From Scylla paramamosain (taxonomy: Eukaryota; Arthropoda; Malacostraca; Decapoda; Portunidae): a stretch of DNA of 64,000 nucleotides. The notes under the pieces were generated by a model that was given only the letters and a program-made list of their open reading frames with translations, ran no database searches and was not told where the DNA came from. A program made the translations under genes and the position numbers. Positions 23,963-39,322 of this stretch are shown one piece after another; within the stretch, counting starts at the first letter, position 1; every line of letters begins with the position of its first letter. The stretch lies in contig NC_087155.1 in NCBI RefSeq assembly GCF_035594125.1, positions 6,953,692 to 7,017,691 on the forward strand, written 5' to 3'.

Positions 23963-24191
23963 GGCAACAGCAAAAGTTTCACCAAAATCTCTAAAAGAGG
24001 ATGACCAAGACTCAGTAAGGAAAGCCAGAAGATCACCAGTAGAGTGGCCTTGACAGAACCCATACTGGCGATCAGATAGAAGGTTGTGAAGTGATAGATG
24101 TTTAAGAATCTTCCTGTTGAGGATAGATTAAAAAACTTTAGATAGGCAGAGAATTAAAGCAATGGGATGGTAGTTTGAGGGATTAGAACGG

Positions 24192-25076
24192 TCACCCTTT
24201 TTTAGGAACAGGTTGAATGTAGGCAAACTTCCAGCAAGAAGGAAAGGTAGATGTTGACAGACAGAGCTGAAAGAGTTTGATTAGGCAAGGTGCAAGCACG
24301 GAGGCACAGTTTCGGAGAACAATAGGAGGGACCCCATCAGGTCCATAAGCCTTCTGAGGGTTTAGGCCAGCGAGGGCATGGAAAACATCATTGTGAAGAA
24401 TTTTAATAGGTGGCATGAAGTAGTCAGAGGGTGGAGGAGAGGGAGGAGCAAGCCCAGAGTTGTCCAAGGTAGAGTTTTTAGCAAAATTTTGAGCGAAGAG
24501 TTCAGCTTTAGAAATAGATGTGATAGCAGTGGTGCCATCTGGTTGAAATAGAGGAGGGAAAGAAGAAGAAGCAAGGTTATTGGAGATATTTTTGGCTAGA
24601 TCCCACAAGTCACGAGGGGAGTTAGATCTTGAAAGGTTTTGACATTTTCTGTTAATGAAGGAGTTTTTGGCTAGTTGGAGAACAGACTTGGCATGGTTCC
24701 AGGCAGAAATATAAAGTGCATGAGATTCTGGTGATGGAAGGCTTAAGTACCTTTTGTGGGCCACCTCTCTATCATGTATAGCACGAGAACAAGCTGTGTT
24801 AAACCAAGGTTTAGAAGGTTTAGGACGAAAAAAAGAGTGAGGAATGTACGCCTCCATGCCAGACACTATCACCCCTGTTATGCGCTCAGCACACAAAGAC
24901 GGGTCTCTGACACGGAAGCAGTAGTCATTCCAAGGAAAATCAGCAAAATACCTCCTCAGGTCCCCCCAACTAGCAGAGGCAAAATGCCAGAGGCACCTTT
25001 GCTTAGGGGGATCCTGGGGAGGGATTGGAGCGATAGGACAAGATACAGATATGAGATTGTGATCAGAGGAGCCCAA
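24192..25076 (-). pseudogene. LINE C middle region
   Basis: 294 codons from the end of the endonuclease ([13 protein letters not shown]) through the linker ([20 protein letters not shown]) to the start of the reverse transcriptase ([25 protein letters not shown]). Confidence 0.85.
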
Positions 25077-25117
25077 TGGAGAAGAAAGGGTGACAGCATA
25101 AGCAGAAGGATTAGAGG

Positions 25118-25819
25118 TCAGGAAAAGGTCAAGAATGTTGGGCTATCTCCAAGACGGTCAGGAATACGAGTAGGGTGTTGCACCAATTGCTCTAGGTCAT
25201 GGAGGATAGCAAAGTTGTAGGCTAGTTCACCAGGATGGTCAGTGAAGGGAGAGGAAAGCCAAAGCTGGTGGTGAACATTGAAGTCTCCAAGAGTGGAGAT
25301 CTCTGCAAAAGGGAAGATGGTCAGAATGTGCTCCACTTTGGAAGTTAAGTAGTCAAAGAATTTCTCATAGTCAGAGGAGTTAGGTGAGAGGTATACAACA
25401 CAGATAAATTTAGTATGAGAGTGACTCTGTAGTCGTAGCCAGATGGTGGAAAACTCGGAAGATTCAAGAGTGTGGGCACGAGAGCAGGTTAAGTCATTGC
25501 GCACATAAACGCAGCATCCAGCTTTGGATCGAAAATGAGGATAGAGAAAGTAGGAGGGAACAGAAAAGAGGCTACTGTCAGTTGCCTCAGACACCTGAGT
25601 TTCAGTGAGGAAAAGAAGATGAGGTTTAGAAGAGGAGAGGTGGTGTTCTACAGATTGAAAATTAGATCTTAGACTGCGGATGTTGCAGAAGTTAATGAAG
25701 AAAAGTTGAGGAGGGTTGTCAAGACACTTAGGGTCGTTGACAGAAAGGCAGTCCGACCTGGGGACATTTATGGTCCCCTCCCCAGATGGGGACTCTGAGG
25801 CTGGTGTAGGAGTCGCCAT
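25118..25819 (-). pseudogene. LINE C endonuclease
   Basis: 233 codons from the native [64 protein letters not shown]. It is truncated by a one-base deletion before the SDH box. Confidence 0.85.
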
Positions 25820-26041
25820 GATTTTAAAATTTTCGAGTAAGGATGTGTGTTATTAGGTGCTTGTAGTTTTGTGTGGAGGAAGAGAGTTGTCTTTAGAGGG
25901 CAGGCTGTGACTACCCCCTTGTGTTGTGAGACACAAAGGGAAACGTTCAGTGAGGTCACAGCTGGGTTTAATGATAAGTTCACAGCACCCCCTGAACAGA
26001 GCTTTAGACCTCACTGGGAGTAATTATCGTTTCGGCAAGTG

Positions 26042-26523
<482 letters not shown>

Positions 26524-26629
26524 AGAGGGACACCAGGCAAAAAAATAAATAGATAAAGTAAAAAAATAGAAAATAAATAAATAAATGAATAAATGAAATA
26601 GATAAATAAATTAATTAATTAAATTAAAA

Positions 26630-27556
26630 ACCTGCCCACTGTGGTATCAGTCATCAAAAATTGAAGGATAAGTATCTTGAAACCTCCCTCTGGAAGGAGT
26701 TCAAGTCATGGGAAAGAAGAAATATAGACACAGCCAGGGAGTTCCAGAGTTTACCAGAAAAAAGGGATGAATGATTGAGAATGCTGGTTAATTAACTCTT
26801 GCATTAAAGAGGTGGACAGAATAGGAGTGAGAGAAAGTAGAAAGTTTTTCGTGGTGAGACTGCAGGAAGAGGAGAGGGATGCAGTCAGCAAGATCAGAAG
26901 AGCAGTTAATGTGAAAACAGCAGTAGAAGATAACAAGAGTTGAAACTTTATTGCAATGAGAGAGAGGTTGAAGGCAGTCAGGTAGTGGAGAGGAGTTGAT
27001 GAGATGAAATACTTTTGATTCTGCCCTGTCTAGAAAAGCAGTATGTGTGGAACCCCCCACAAACATGTAAAACATTCTTGATATATGGACAGAGTTAGCA
27101 TCTGGGGGTGTGAGAAAAATTGGTGGAGGTGACTCAGAAAACTTATCTTCATATAGGCTGTCTTAGTTAGAGATAAGATTTGAACTTCCCAGTTTAGATT
27201 ATTAGTAAAGGAGAGACCAAGGATGTTCATTGTAGAAGAAGGGGACAGGTAAGTGTCATTGGAGAAGAGGTGATAGTTATTTGGAAGATTGTCTTGAGTT
27301 GATATACGGGATTGAGTTTTTGAGACAATGAACAACACTAAGTTTGCTTTGCCTCATTCATAAATTTTATAGAGACCTGAAATCAGGGATTTTGTGGCTT
27401 CTTTGTGTGAACTGTTTAATTCACAAAGGACTAGATGTCTGTGAAAAGACAAAAAGTGCAGGGTGGTATTGTCAATGTAGGAGTGGATAGGACAAAAAGT
27501 CTGGCTAGAAGATCACTGATGAATAATAGGAAATGAGTGGATGACAGGACAGAACT
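26630..27556 (-). mobile_element. LINE 3' fragment
   Basis: Minus-strand, decayed C-terminal region (frames 26788-27075 and 27030-27338: NLPNNYHLFSNDTYLSPSST, LSFTNNLNWEVQILSLT). The 5' truncation is at about 27556 within the motif-B region. Confidence 0.75.
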
Positions 27557-27604
27557 GGACATGGTTTCCATCCTACTCTCCATAATATTGGAGTTTTAGT
27601 TCTT

Positions 27605-27682
27605 TTGCAATTTTCTTTACAACAGATTCCATAATTCCCATATTTGCAATTTTCTTTACAACAGATTCCATAATTCCCATAT
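27605..27682. repeat. 39-bp tandem duplication
   Basis: TTTGCAATTTTCTTTACAAC followed by AGATTCCATAATTCCCATA, present twice in direct succession and nearly identical. Confidence 0.85.
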
Positions 27683-28116
27683 GTGAGCTCTCAAATATCC
27701 TCCAGTAATGAGGCCTGGCTGACTGACGATTTCGAGGAGTTAAAGAGGAAATCTAAGCTGCTACCTACCTTTTTATATGAATGATTATGTGTAAAAATAA
27801 AGCGTCTCTAAGAATATTACTACAATCAACTAAAAATAGTCTCAGTGTTAAAATGAACTTATAATTAATTATTTTATACCTAGTTAGACAGTTTTTATGG
27901 TAGCTTGGAGAAGCCATGGCAAAAAGAAGTGAAATGAAAAGTGAATCATATTACTGTATATGGAACTAACCATAAGATGTGCTCAAGAGAGAATGTCAAA
28001 ATTTTTTTTGTAGAAATTATTAACATGAAATTATTTTCTAACAATATTTTTATTTTAAGGATTTTTATTATACTCTTTGTTCAACAAATGTGGTACATCA
28101 CTGACAATTGTTTCAG
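27683..28116. other. Intron, nothing recognised
   Basis: AT-rich. It ends in the acceptor TGACAATTGTTTCAG. Confidence 0.35.
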
Positions 28117-28240
28117 CAATAGCAGAAAAGTCAGACTGCAGCAGCATTGTATTTTGTGATCATCAGCCTGAAAATTCTTCTACTGACTTTGATGAAGAGA
28201 GTGATGAAGATGAAGATGACTGGCTGATGGAAAGTTTGAG
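28117..28240 (+). CDS. Gcn2: Gcn2 exon g: acidic kinase insert
   Basis: Begins with two bases completing an Ala codon and ends two bases into an Arg codon before GTGAGT. It encodes CSSIVFCDHQPENSSTDFDE followed by ESDEDEDDWL, a Ser/Asp/Glu-rich patch. Human GCN2 has an equivalent acidic stretch with SESDIIFDNE. The region is disordered, and its function in the insert is mainly spacing and regulation. Confidence 0.88.
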
Positions 28241-28504
28241 GTGAGTTAACTTAGAGAATATTGTGTCAGTTCTTCTTGTGTTAATGAAACTTCTGTCAAG
28301 AACAAGATGTTGCCATAGATCATGTAATTATGTGTGAATTAGTAATATTTGTGGCATAATATAATGATACTATATCATGTAATACAAAATATTAGATTCC
28401 ACACTTCATTTTCCGCCTGACTTTAGCATCTGGTCGCAAATAGATCTTCTGAAGATTATTCGGCCATTATTATTTCGACTGATTTGATATAAGTTATCAT
28501 AGCA
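28241..28504. other. Intron, nothing recognised
   Basis: AT-rich DNA before the MITE. Confidence 0.35.
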
Positions 28505-29077
28505 CAGTAAACCTTCGATAAACTGAACCTCATTAAACTGAATTTCGGATAAACCAACCCCTTTGTGCCAACTGAACTTCCCTTGGTAAACTGACAACAC
28601 GTTCGGTTTATCAGACGAGTTTGAAAGCTGACTGAACATGCTGGTGATGCTGTGTGTATCCCTTGGGTAAGTTGACCACTGGTGTGGGCCTGGGCCTGGG
28701 CCGGGCCAAAAGAACACAGCTCAGTATATGGCTGGTGTAGTTATCTGGTGTAGTCTGGTGGTATGTGCATCACTTGGCTTCCTCCCCCTTCATCTCATAG
28801 CAACACTTCTCAACATGGCAACACAGCATCCCTTCCTTGTTTGGTGAGTACAGCACAGTCAAAATACTTCTGTTTGATCTACCCTATTATTTATACATTA
28901 AAAAAAACATGAAAAGAAGCCACCCATTTTAAACATACTTGTCACCAACACATCACTGTATAAATCAACCCTCAGTCAGTTTATAAGATGCTATTCTGAC
29001 CATCTTATAAACCAAATTTTTTGGATAAACCGTCAGGCATCTAGCCCCAGTTAGTTCAGTTTATCAAGGATTTACTG
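28505..29077. mobile_element. pogo/Tigger-like MITE
   Basis: The left end CAGTAAACCTTCGATAAACT and the inverse right end (complement CAGTAAATCCTTGATAAACT) form a terminal inverted repeat. TA follows the right end; the left flank has CA. About 570 bp, no transposase. The end sequence is of the same type as the elements at 32644 and 47495. Confidence 0.65.
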
Positions 29078-29198
29078 TATTTAAAATTGTATGAAGTTGT
29101 TTAAGATAGCTGCTTTAGTTTTTTGTTGAAAAGTAGGATCTTTTGTGATTTATTTGCAAAATAAAGGAATTATATTTTCACTTACATAAGAAAACTTA

Positions 29199-29332
<134 letters not shown>

Positions 29333-29364
29333 ATAGAACAGGTTCTAAGTTATAGTTAAGATAA

Positions 29365-29427
29365 GCAAGGATACACCAGACTTTCTTCTGCAGTAAATGA
29401 AGAAGGAAGTCTGGTGTATCCCTGCTT
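29365..29427. repeat. Short perfect-stem inverted repeat
   Basis: GCAAGGATACACCAGACTTT (with TCTTC) faces its inverse GAAGGAAGTCTGGTGTATCC (then CTGC) across about 12 bases. The same CACCAGACTT motif occurs at 4250, suggesting two opposed ends of one repeat family. Confidence 0.75.
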
Positions 29428-29429
29428 AC

Positions 29430-31030
<1,601 letters not shown>

Positions 31031-31199
31031 TATATATTAGTTTAATCCCTTTTCATTTCACAGTATATTGTATTTTTTAAATTAGAATATTATGTACTTA
31101 TAATAGTTGCTTTTATTGTGTTAAAATGAATTTAAAATGTATTTAATAAGTGTGAAATGTATATTTTATGGCTTGAACTATAAACAAGGCAGAGCCTTG

Positions 31200-31284
31200 T
31201 ATGGGTGGTTTCCCATATTTTTGGATTTTTTGCTTTTTGCAGGAGGCTTTGGAATGTAACCCCTGTGAGTAGCAGGGGAACGCT
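31200..31284 (-). mobile_element. MITE end, Tigger-like
   Basis: On the minus strand starts CAGCGTTCCCCTGCTACTCA, a common Tigger-type terminal sequence, after TA. The partner end was not found. Confidence 0.45.
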
Positions 31285-31286
31285 GT

Positions 31287-31416
31287 ATTTCAAATCAAGT
31301 AACTTTATTCGAGAACCAAATTATGGTATGGCAACCAAAGCAATTATGAGTTCAAAATTTTGTTCAAAAACATTTTTCTATGAAAAGCGTGGCATTCAGT
31401 AACCAAGGTTCCACTG
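31287..31416 (+). mobile_element. Harbinger-type MITE, right-end fragment
   Basis: AAATCAAGTAACTTTATTCG through CATTCAGTAACCAAGGTTCC to ACTG; matches the last 130 bp of the 29570 copy. Confidence 0.65.

Positions 31417-32346
<930 letters not shown>

Positions 32347-32437
<91 letters not shown>
32347..32437. repeat. (TA)n microsatellite
   Basis: About 45 TA units starting at a MITE terminus. Confidence 0.97.
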
Positions 32438-32441
<4 letters not shown>

Positions 32442-32668
32442 CACAATGTTTTTCAAGATACAAGCTGTCACTTGAATGATTTTTTGCTTTCAGTTGCAAC
32501 CCAAAATCTGAGGTATGAGTGAGCTTTAGCTATGCTGCCACTAGTTGGTACAGCAAGTGCCACAACATCTGCCCAGCATTTCTTGTCTTAATCATTCACT
32601 TCATGTGTTTTATACATTTATTATTTATAAATACATTTTCTTACAGTAAACCCTTGATATAACAAACA

Positions 32669-32988
<320 letters not shown>

Positions 32989-33029
32989 GTGTGTGTCTCA
33001 GCTAATGACCTTGATGGCCAGTGATGCAA

Positions 33030-33031
<2 letters not shown>

Positions 33032-33128
<97 letters not shown>

Positions 33129-33131
33129 AAG

Positions 33132-33217
<86 letters not shown>
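33032..33217. repeat. (TC)n and (GA)n facing arrays
   Basis: (TC)n 33032-33124, spacer AAATAAGTTA, (GA)n 33134-33217. Complementary arms with the same spacer motif as the 30632 pair. Confidence 0.95.
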
Positions 33218-33219
<2 letters not shown>

Positions 33220-33499
33220 CATCACTCAAGGTCACTCACTAGCTATCACACAGCCACAGTTCTTCTTTCTAACATCTAGTTGACTGTGTGTTGGCCCAAC
33301 TCTCCTACATTTTAAGATCTAGGATGTTCGTAAAATAAAGCAAGCATTCAATAGTTTTGAAATATGAACAGTTTCATAAAATAAAATGAGCATTTGATAC
33401 CCTTAAAGGGATCCTTATACCAGAAATTCAGTAAACAGAGGTTCGTTATATCAACAGTTTACTGTAGTTAAAAACGTGTAGTAATAAAATTTGGGTATT

Positions 33500-33793
<294 letters not shown>

Positions 33794-34047
33794 ATTTACA
33801 TATTTGAGTGTATTTATGCCAAGTGATTCCCCCATTGGTTATGGGGCAGCTGATGTAAATGCTGAGTAGTTCACCACACTTTTAAGGAAAGGTGCATGTC
33901 GAATGTCCTTTTAAAGATTCCATTTTAAGAGATTAACTTGGAAAGATAATTAAAATGAAATAAGGGTAAATGGGGAAATATGAATTAATTAATGCCATTA
34001 AACAAATTTTTGTGTATCACTTTATAATTTGAGGATTATAACTTCAG

Positions 34048-34233
34048 GCCAACATTTGAGGAGGCTGGAGACTCTAGTCACATAGAATTCCAGTCATCCA
34101 AGGAGGAGCAGGCCCAGTCAGGACCAAAGCATGACTCTGTGGATGGCAGTCTGTCAACTCCAGCTCTAGCAAGAGTGAAGAAGCTGAAGTTTCTCTACAT
34201 TCAGATGCAGCTTTGTGAAAAGAGCACGTTGAG
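34048..34233 (+). CDS. Gcn2: Gcn2 exon h: end of insert, return to the kinase fold
   Basis: Acceptor ATAACTTCAG, donor TTGAG|GTAATG. A disordered Ser/Glu part leads into KKLKFLYIQMQLCEKSTLR. YIQMxxCEKSTLR is a strong eIF2-alpha kinase signature (hinge and start of the C-lobe). It ends two bases into an Arg codon, which exon i completes. Confidence 0.95.
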
Positions 34234-34640
34234 GTAATGCATGGTTATGGTCCTTTCCTCAAAGAGGAAACTTGAAGTTGCTGTTGTAATGTTTTGATGA
34301 GATTGTAAACGAATTTATTTGATATTCACATACAGCAAAATTCCGTCATGTTGGACCTAGTTGTAGATCACCTAAGGTGGATTGAGGCTTAATGGATGGA
34401 AGAGGAAGAAAAATGAAAGAGAAGGTAGAGGGACTTTATAAAGGAAGATTTGATTGAAAAACAACTGTCAGGAGAGGTGTTGAAAGCATTGACCCTGCAT
34501 GAAGTTGGAGATATACAGAAAAAGAAGAGGCTTTATGTAGATTGTGGACATTATGTTGGTAAAACACTATATGAGTTCAAGGAAGTATCACAGCAAACCA
34601 AATTCTTCATAAATTTCAAGTTCTTCATATACTCTTGTTG
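34234..34640. other. Intron, unassigned open frame
   Basis: A 63-codon frame at 34450-34641 (MIEKQLSGEVLKALTLHEVG) has no domain I recognise. It lies in an intron and may be a relic of a mobile element. Confidence 0.3.
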
Positions 34641-34820
34641 ATTCATTCAAGCCTTCCCACTTTATTAGCATATCTTTCACACATTTACTCCTCAGCATTA
34701 TCCTTCAGTCTTCCTGGCAACCTTCCACTCTGACTAAGATCCACAATTTGACTTGCATTTGTCATCCTCTCAGTGTGTCCAAACTATTGTAGTGTATTTG
34801 TTTTTAGCAATTCCATCAAT
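34640..34820 (-). mobile_element. C-terminal scrap of another LINE
   Basis: On the minus strand broken frames read QxFGHTERMTN and LPGRLKDN. This resembles the WFGHVERM...GRPRKTW tail found after the reverse transcriptase of RTE/L2-type LINEs. Very short, with stops. Confidence 0.45.
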
Positions 34821-35111
34821 CTACACTATTTCATTCTTACAAGTTTCCATAATTTACTGTTAATCTTTCCATAATTTTGCAGAATACCTTTATAGATTAT
34901 TTTCAGTTACTTTATTTTCCTGTTGTTTCCTGTTTTTTTGGCTGCTGTTCCTTTGAAGTGTTATTGTACCACTTTTCTTTATATTTACCTAATACAAATG
35001 GAGACTTAAGCTCATGCTGGAATTTCAGGCATTGAAATTACAAAAAGTGTGGATTATGTCGTGTGTGTAGACTTTCAACATTATTAATTTTTTTTGCATT
35101 TCTTTCAACAG

Positions 35112-36354
35112 ACAAGCTATCGACAATGGTCTGTACCTTGATATTGATCGCATGTGGAGGCTCTTCAGGGAGATGGTGAATGGCCTTGACTACATACATT
35201 CTCAAGGCCTGATTCATCGGGATCTGAAGCCTGGCAATGTTTTCCTTGATTCCACTGATCATGTAAAGATTGGAGATTTTGGACTTGCAACTGCAGCAAT
35301 TAAAGCAAAAACAACTGTTGGTATGATATCTAAATCTGATGTAGAAGAAAGCAAAGATACTTTTTTAACTGGCCAAGTGGGTACTACTTTATACATTGCA
35401 CCGGAAATCACTAAAGTAACTGGGAAAGTAACTTACACTAACAAGGTTGATATATACAGCCTTGGCATAATTTTCTTTGAAATGGTATATCCTCCTCTAA
35501 CAACAGGTATGGAGAGAGTCAAAGTTCTCTCAGACCTAAGATCACCAGACATCATTCTGCCTGAAGACTTCCCTAAGAGGAAATCCTCATCACAAAGTGA
35601 CTTGATACATTTACTGCTCCAACAAGATCCTCAGGCAAGACCTTCTACAACAGAAATTTTGAAGTCACCACTTTTGCCTCCTCCAACTGCTGAAGAACAG
35701 AAGTTTGTAGCAACTTTGGAAGCCAGATTACAAAATGTTAGATCTTCTGACTACCAGAAAATTCTTAATCTTGTATTTAAACCCTCAGCTCAGCCAGAAT
35801 TAGAAGCAACATATGAAGTAAGACATGAATGTTCTTCAGATCACTGGCACTACTGGAAGGGTGACTACTTACAATCACTGATAGCTGCAATATTTAAGGC
35901 TCATGGAGCAGTATGGGTTCCAAACTCTTTTTATATTCCCAAAGGATCATTTTATACAGACAAAGATAATCTACTTACACTCATGACAAACAAAGGGGAG
36001 TTGATATCAGCCCAGTATGAGTTAAGGTATCCTTTTGCTCGCTTTGTTGCAAGAAATGAAATAATGTCTCTCAGGAGATATTGTATTGACCGAGTGCAGC
36101 GAGCATTCAAGGTATCAGGAATCCATCCAAGAGAATCCTTTGAATGTTCTTTTGATGTTGTTTCTTCAAAGAGGGAACTACCAGAGTCTTCAGCAAGGGT
36201 ACTTCTTGTTGCTCAAGATGTCATACAAGAAGTTTTACAGAGGAGAAGTCATGAAGTATATATTCGTCTTGGCCACATGGACTTAGTTCGTATCATACTA
36301 ACTTACTGTGGAATAAATGAACAGTTACATCCTCAAGTTTTATCACTTCTAAAG
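35112..36354 (+). CDS. Gcn2: Gcn2 exon i: kinase C-lobe and first half of the HisRS-like domain
   Basis: 414 codons, the largest exon. Kinase part: WRLFREMVNGLDYIHSQ, LIHRDLKPGNVFLD (catalytic Asp at residue 653), VKIGDFGLAT (Mg-binding Asp at 671), activation segment FLTGQVGTTLYIAPE with both Thr at the positions that are autophosphorylated in GCN2, NKVDIYSLGIIFFEM, and DPQARPSTTEIL. Then the HisRS-like domain: IFKAHGAVWVPNSFYIP, YPFARFVARNEIMSLRRYCI and HPRESFECSFDVV, which in GCN2 binds uncharged tRNA rather than aminoacylating it. Ends on a full Lys codon before GTAAGA. Confidence 0.97.
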
Positions 36355-36931
36355 GTAAGATTATAATGAGGTTTGTTTTTAAGTGTTTAAATACTAAATT
36401 GCAAAATATTAATTTTTGAACATCACCATACATCTCTAAATGATGAAGGACGATGTACTATATACCAGTTCCCAGTTTAAGAACCACTGGATTTGACAAT
36501 GGCAGATTTATGGTACATGTACTCTGGTTGTACTAGTTAACTATTTAACATTTGTATGTGAACAGGGATGAAATACAACAGACCATTAGGCAGGGCAATA
36601 TGCAAGATGTGGGAATACAGTCTTGGTGCATTCAGTATTATTGAAAACTTAGATTGACATTTATTTACAGAGGTAAAAATATTCAGCAAAAGTAAAAGTG
36701 AGAGAAATTTGTGGCAAAGTTGCACTTGCTTTATAACTGTTATTCTGGATCTCCCTCATCCTTCACTAACCATAATGTGATGGGTGTTATGGTTCTGGTT
36801 TTGTGTATGCAGCTTGTCTACCTACCCCACCACAAATGCATTCAATTGGAGGCAAGGTTGCATTAGACCCATTGTTATAGAAATTTATTTAATTTCTGTG
36901 ATAAAGATTACATCTATAATTAGATTATTTT
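36355..36931. other. Intron, nothing recognised
   Basis: AT-rich sequence. Confidence 0.35.
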
Positions 36932-36935
36932 TTAA

Positions 36936-37525
36936 CCCTTAAAGGGTGGGTGATGGATTTTCCAGTTTCCCTCTTCCTGCTCTCGTTTGAAGTTCATGTG
37001 GTGATTTTTAGTTGCCGTGGTTCCTAGGCCTTTGTGCGACTACTGTGTTCTCACTCAGTGTCTCTGTAAATGTCATGATGATAAGATTGCAAATTTTTTT
37101 TTTCTGCTTCTGATTCAGAACCAGACTTTCTGCAACCAGGCTCATAAACCTGCTCCTGACATGAGAAAATGTAAGGGAGACCACGTGAGCCACAAATTTG
37201 GTGACCATTGTGAAAATGTAGTAAAGTAAGGTTATCAGTGAGAAGGACAAGGAAGAATAGCCACTCACTATGTAAATACTAGGTAGAGTTCAACACACAG
37301 GTCTGCTGCAGGAAAAAAAAAGTTACTCTTCTTCAGTACGCCACCACAGAAAAAACATGACTCAGGGACTCCATGTTTGTGAAAGATTAAGGAAGGATGG
37401 ATAAATTTGAAGCTACTAATTCAGTCAGAGCTGTGAAATTTATAATTTCCATGAAAATGTCAAAACATTGCCACACTGAGAGAAGGGATTTACATCAACG
37501 TCCCTGGTCTTTAGGCTTTCGGGGG
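36936..37525. mobile_element. Candidate TTAA-flanked element (piggyBac-like MITE)
   Basis: TTAA|CCCTTAAAGGGTGGG on the left and TTTCGGGGG|TTAA on the right. The inverted similarity is weak beyond CCC. 590 bp, no transposase. The TTAA pair could be chance in AT-rich DNA. Confidence 0.3.
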
Positions 37526-37780
37526 TTAAGTATAATAAAATTATTGATGATTAAAGGGTATGTGGTGGAATGATACTGTGCTGGAAACTTGCTCAAGAGG
37601 TGAGAACACTATAATAAAAGTATACATTATTTTCTTTACTGAAGAAACTAGAATTAGCAACCTAAATTTTAGAGTCAGATAGCTTATATAATAATGCTGA
37701 GTTTATAGATGTTTAATTGTAATATTATTTTCAGTTTAGTTTAATTTAGTTTTATTGCATGTTTATTAACCATTTTACAG

Positions 37781-38026
37781 GAATGGAACACAGCCAGAAT
37801 GATGCTGGACACTCTCATAGAGTACATGTGTGCTCTTGGTGTGTCCAAGTCCTCAACTGAAACACTGAAGGGATTTCTCTACATGGATGGTCCCTTGGAA
37901 GATGTTGTGACCAACCTTCAGAACAAAGGTCTCAGCTCACGCCGCAGGACCATGGCAGGAACTCTCAGGAGCGTTTTGGCTCATCTCATGGAAATCAGAG
38001 AAACATCTGTAATTATGGGAGTCAAG
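37781..38026 (+). CDS. Gcn2: Gcn2 exon j: HisRS-like domain, middle
   Basis: 82 codons, phase 0, acceptor CATTTTACAG, donor AAG|GTGAGA. Helical segment EWNTARMMLDTLIEYMCALG and FLYMDGPLEDVVTNLQNKGL, aligning to the helical insertion of the GCN2 HisRS-like region (human pattern FIEQKGDLQDLMPTI). Confidence 0.92.
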
Positions 38027-38428
38027 GTGAGATGTTTTTATGCCCATCCATTTTATCTTCACTTTAAAGGATGTATTGAAAAATTGTGCATCATCATGTT
38101 TTCATAGTACAGGTTCATGAAATGTAAATCACTAGAAAATGGGATGTGTTTCAGCATCACCACTCCTTAGCTTCCCTTTCCATCTTTGGCTTAGCAGGGA
38201 TGTCAGTCTGGTATATAAATAGATAGGATCCTATCCTCCATTTCCATGAATATTCATGAGAATGTAAAAAAAATATGGGGAAGTACACTATCTGCAATTG
38301 TTTTAGGAGAATAGACTGTGCAGTAAATACAGTTGTCCAACATTTTCTTTCAATTTCTTGTAGTGTAGTGAGATAAAGGATGTAAAATGCTGTTCTATTT
38401 TCTGAAAATTGTTTATTTTATTTCATAG
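38027..38428. other. Intron, nothing recognised
   Basis: 402 bp, AT-rich, acceptor TTATTTCATAG. Confidence 0.4.
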
Positions 38429-38583
38429 TTTGAGATCCGCCTTCGTCCACTCATGGTGGCAGATGCCAGTCTGTATTGTGGAGTAATGTGGCAGTTTTTG
38501 ATGGATGTCAACAGGAAAAGGAAAGTAACCCAAGATCTCCTTGCTCAGGGAGGTTCATATGAACATTTGATCCACCAGCACAG
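38429..38583 (+). CDS. Gcn2: Gcn2 exon k: HisRS-like domain, strand and GGxYxxL motif
   Basis: 51 codons plus two bases. FEIRLRPLMVADASLYCGVM, WQFLMDVNRKRKVTQDLLAQ, GGSYEHLI. The AAGGRYDxL motif of histidyl-tRNA synthetases reads AQGGSYEHL, so the Arg and Asp are replaced, consistent with a non-catalytic domain. The donor CAG|GTCAGT is followed 15 bases later by a long GA array. Confidence 0.93.
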
Positions 38584-38597
38584 GTCAGTCTTCTTTC

Positions 38598-38598
<1 letters not shown>

Positions 38599-38681
<83 letters not shown>
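38599..38681. repeat. (GA)n microsatellite next to a splice donor
   Basis: About 41 units (one GAAAG interruption), beginning 16 bases after the exon k donor. Confidence 0.97.
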
Positions 38682-38682
<1 letters not shown>

Positions 38683-38989
38683 AGGGGGAGGGGTGATTGT
38701 AATGAGGAAAAATGCAATAGTCTATTCACTCAAACCATGCATCTGGAGCCTTGATTAGATTTGTAACAGCCTCGCTAATTGACTTGCTGCTCTCTCTTGC
38801 TCACATACACTGTTGCTGCCACTCATACATGCTGTCATGATACATGCTTCTGTATTGACTGCCCTTATGGTGAATGTGCGTTATGGAGACTGAAGAGCCA
38901 ATGGAAAAAAATTAATGGTTCCAGGGAACCAGAAAATAATATAAAAATGCACAATTTTCCAAAAATTACGTAAAAATGAGCACATTTGC

Positions 38990-39180
38990 ACTACTAAATT
39001 TGAGACAACACAACAAATATGTGTAGTATCATCCTGAGTTTCACACCTAGTCTTAAATTCTTACCATCCCAAGTTTTGTGTATTATCACCCTGAATTTTG
39101 CACTGCTTTGACAAGTATAGGTCACATTTACCTACTGGCAGCATCATGCATATACATACAGTAAATCCTGCCAAAGTCAG

Positions 39181-39219
<39 letters not shown>

Positions 39220-39322
39220 AAAATAAGAATAATCCTAAGGATTGCTAAATAGAATGAGAGGGAATTTAGAATGAAAATGGAATTGTGTATGAGAGTGAGA
39301 AATGATGAAGCAAAAATTACAT

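Larger units (their letters stand above)
22757..26041 (-). mobile_element. LINE copy C, near full length
   Basis: Runs from poly-T (3' tail) at 22757 to the family 5' end at 26041 (GTTTCGGCAAGTGT). The start codon complement is 25817-25819. The frame is broken into 25118-25819, 24192-25076, 23315-23962 and 22851-23285. A base missing near 25144 (GGGCTATC against GGGCGTATC in copy A) shifts the endonuclease frame. At about 24130 the codon after KVF is TAA where older copies have GAA. Reverse transcriptase motifs remain: DISKAFDRVWHK, SAVPQGSALSP, YADDTT. Confidence 0.9.

Noticed and set aside
24756..25220. Plus-strand frames of 96-154 codons (also 46898-47188 and 52673-53113)
   Set aside because: They are antisense shadows of the minus-strand LINE coding region and recur because the LINE recurs.
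34450..34641. 63-codon frame as a small gene or Gcn2 exon
   Set aside because: No splice sites in phase, no recognisable domain, and exons h and i already join perfectly without it.
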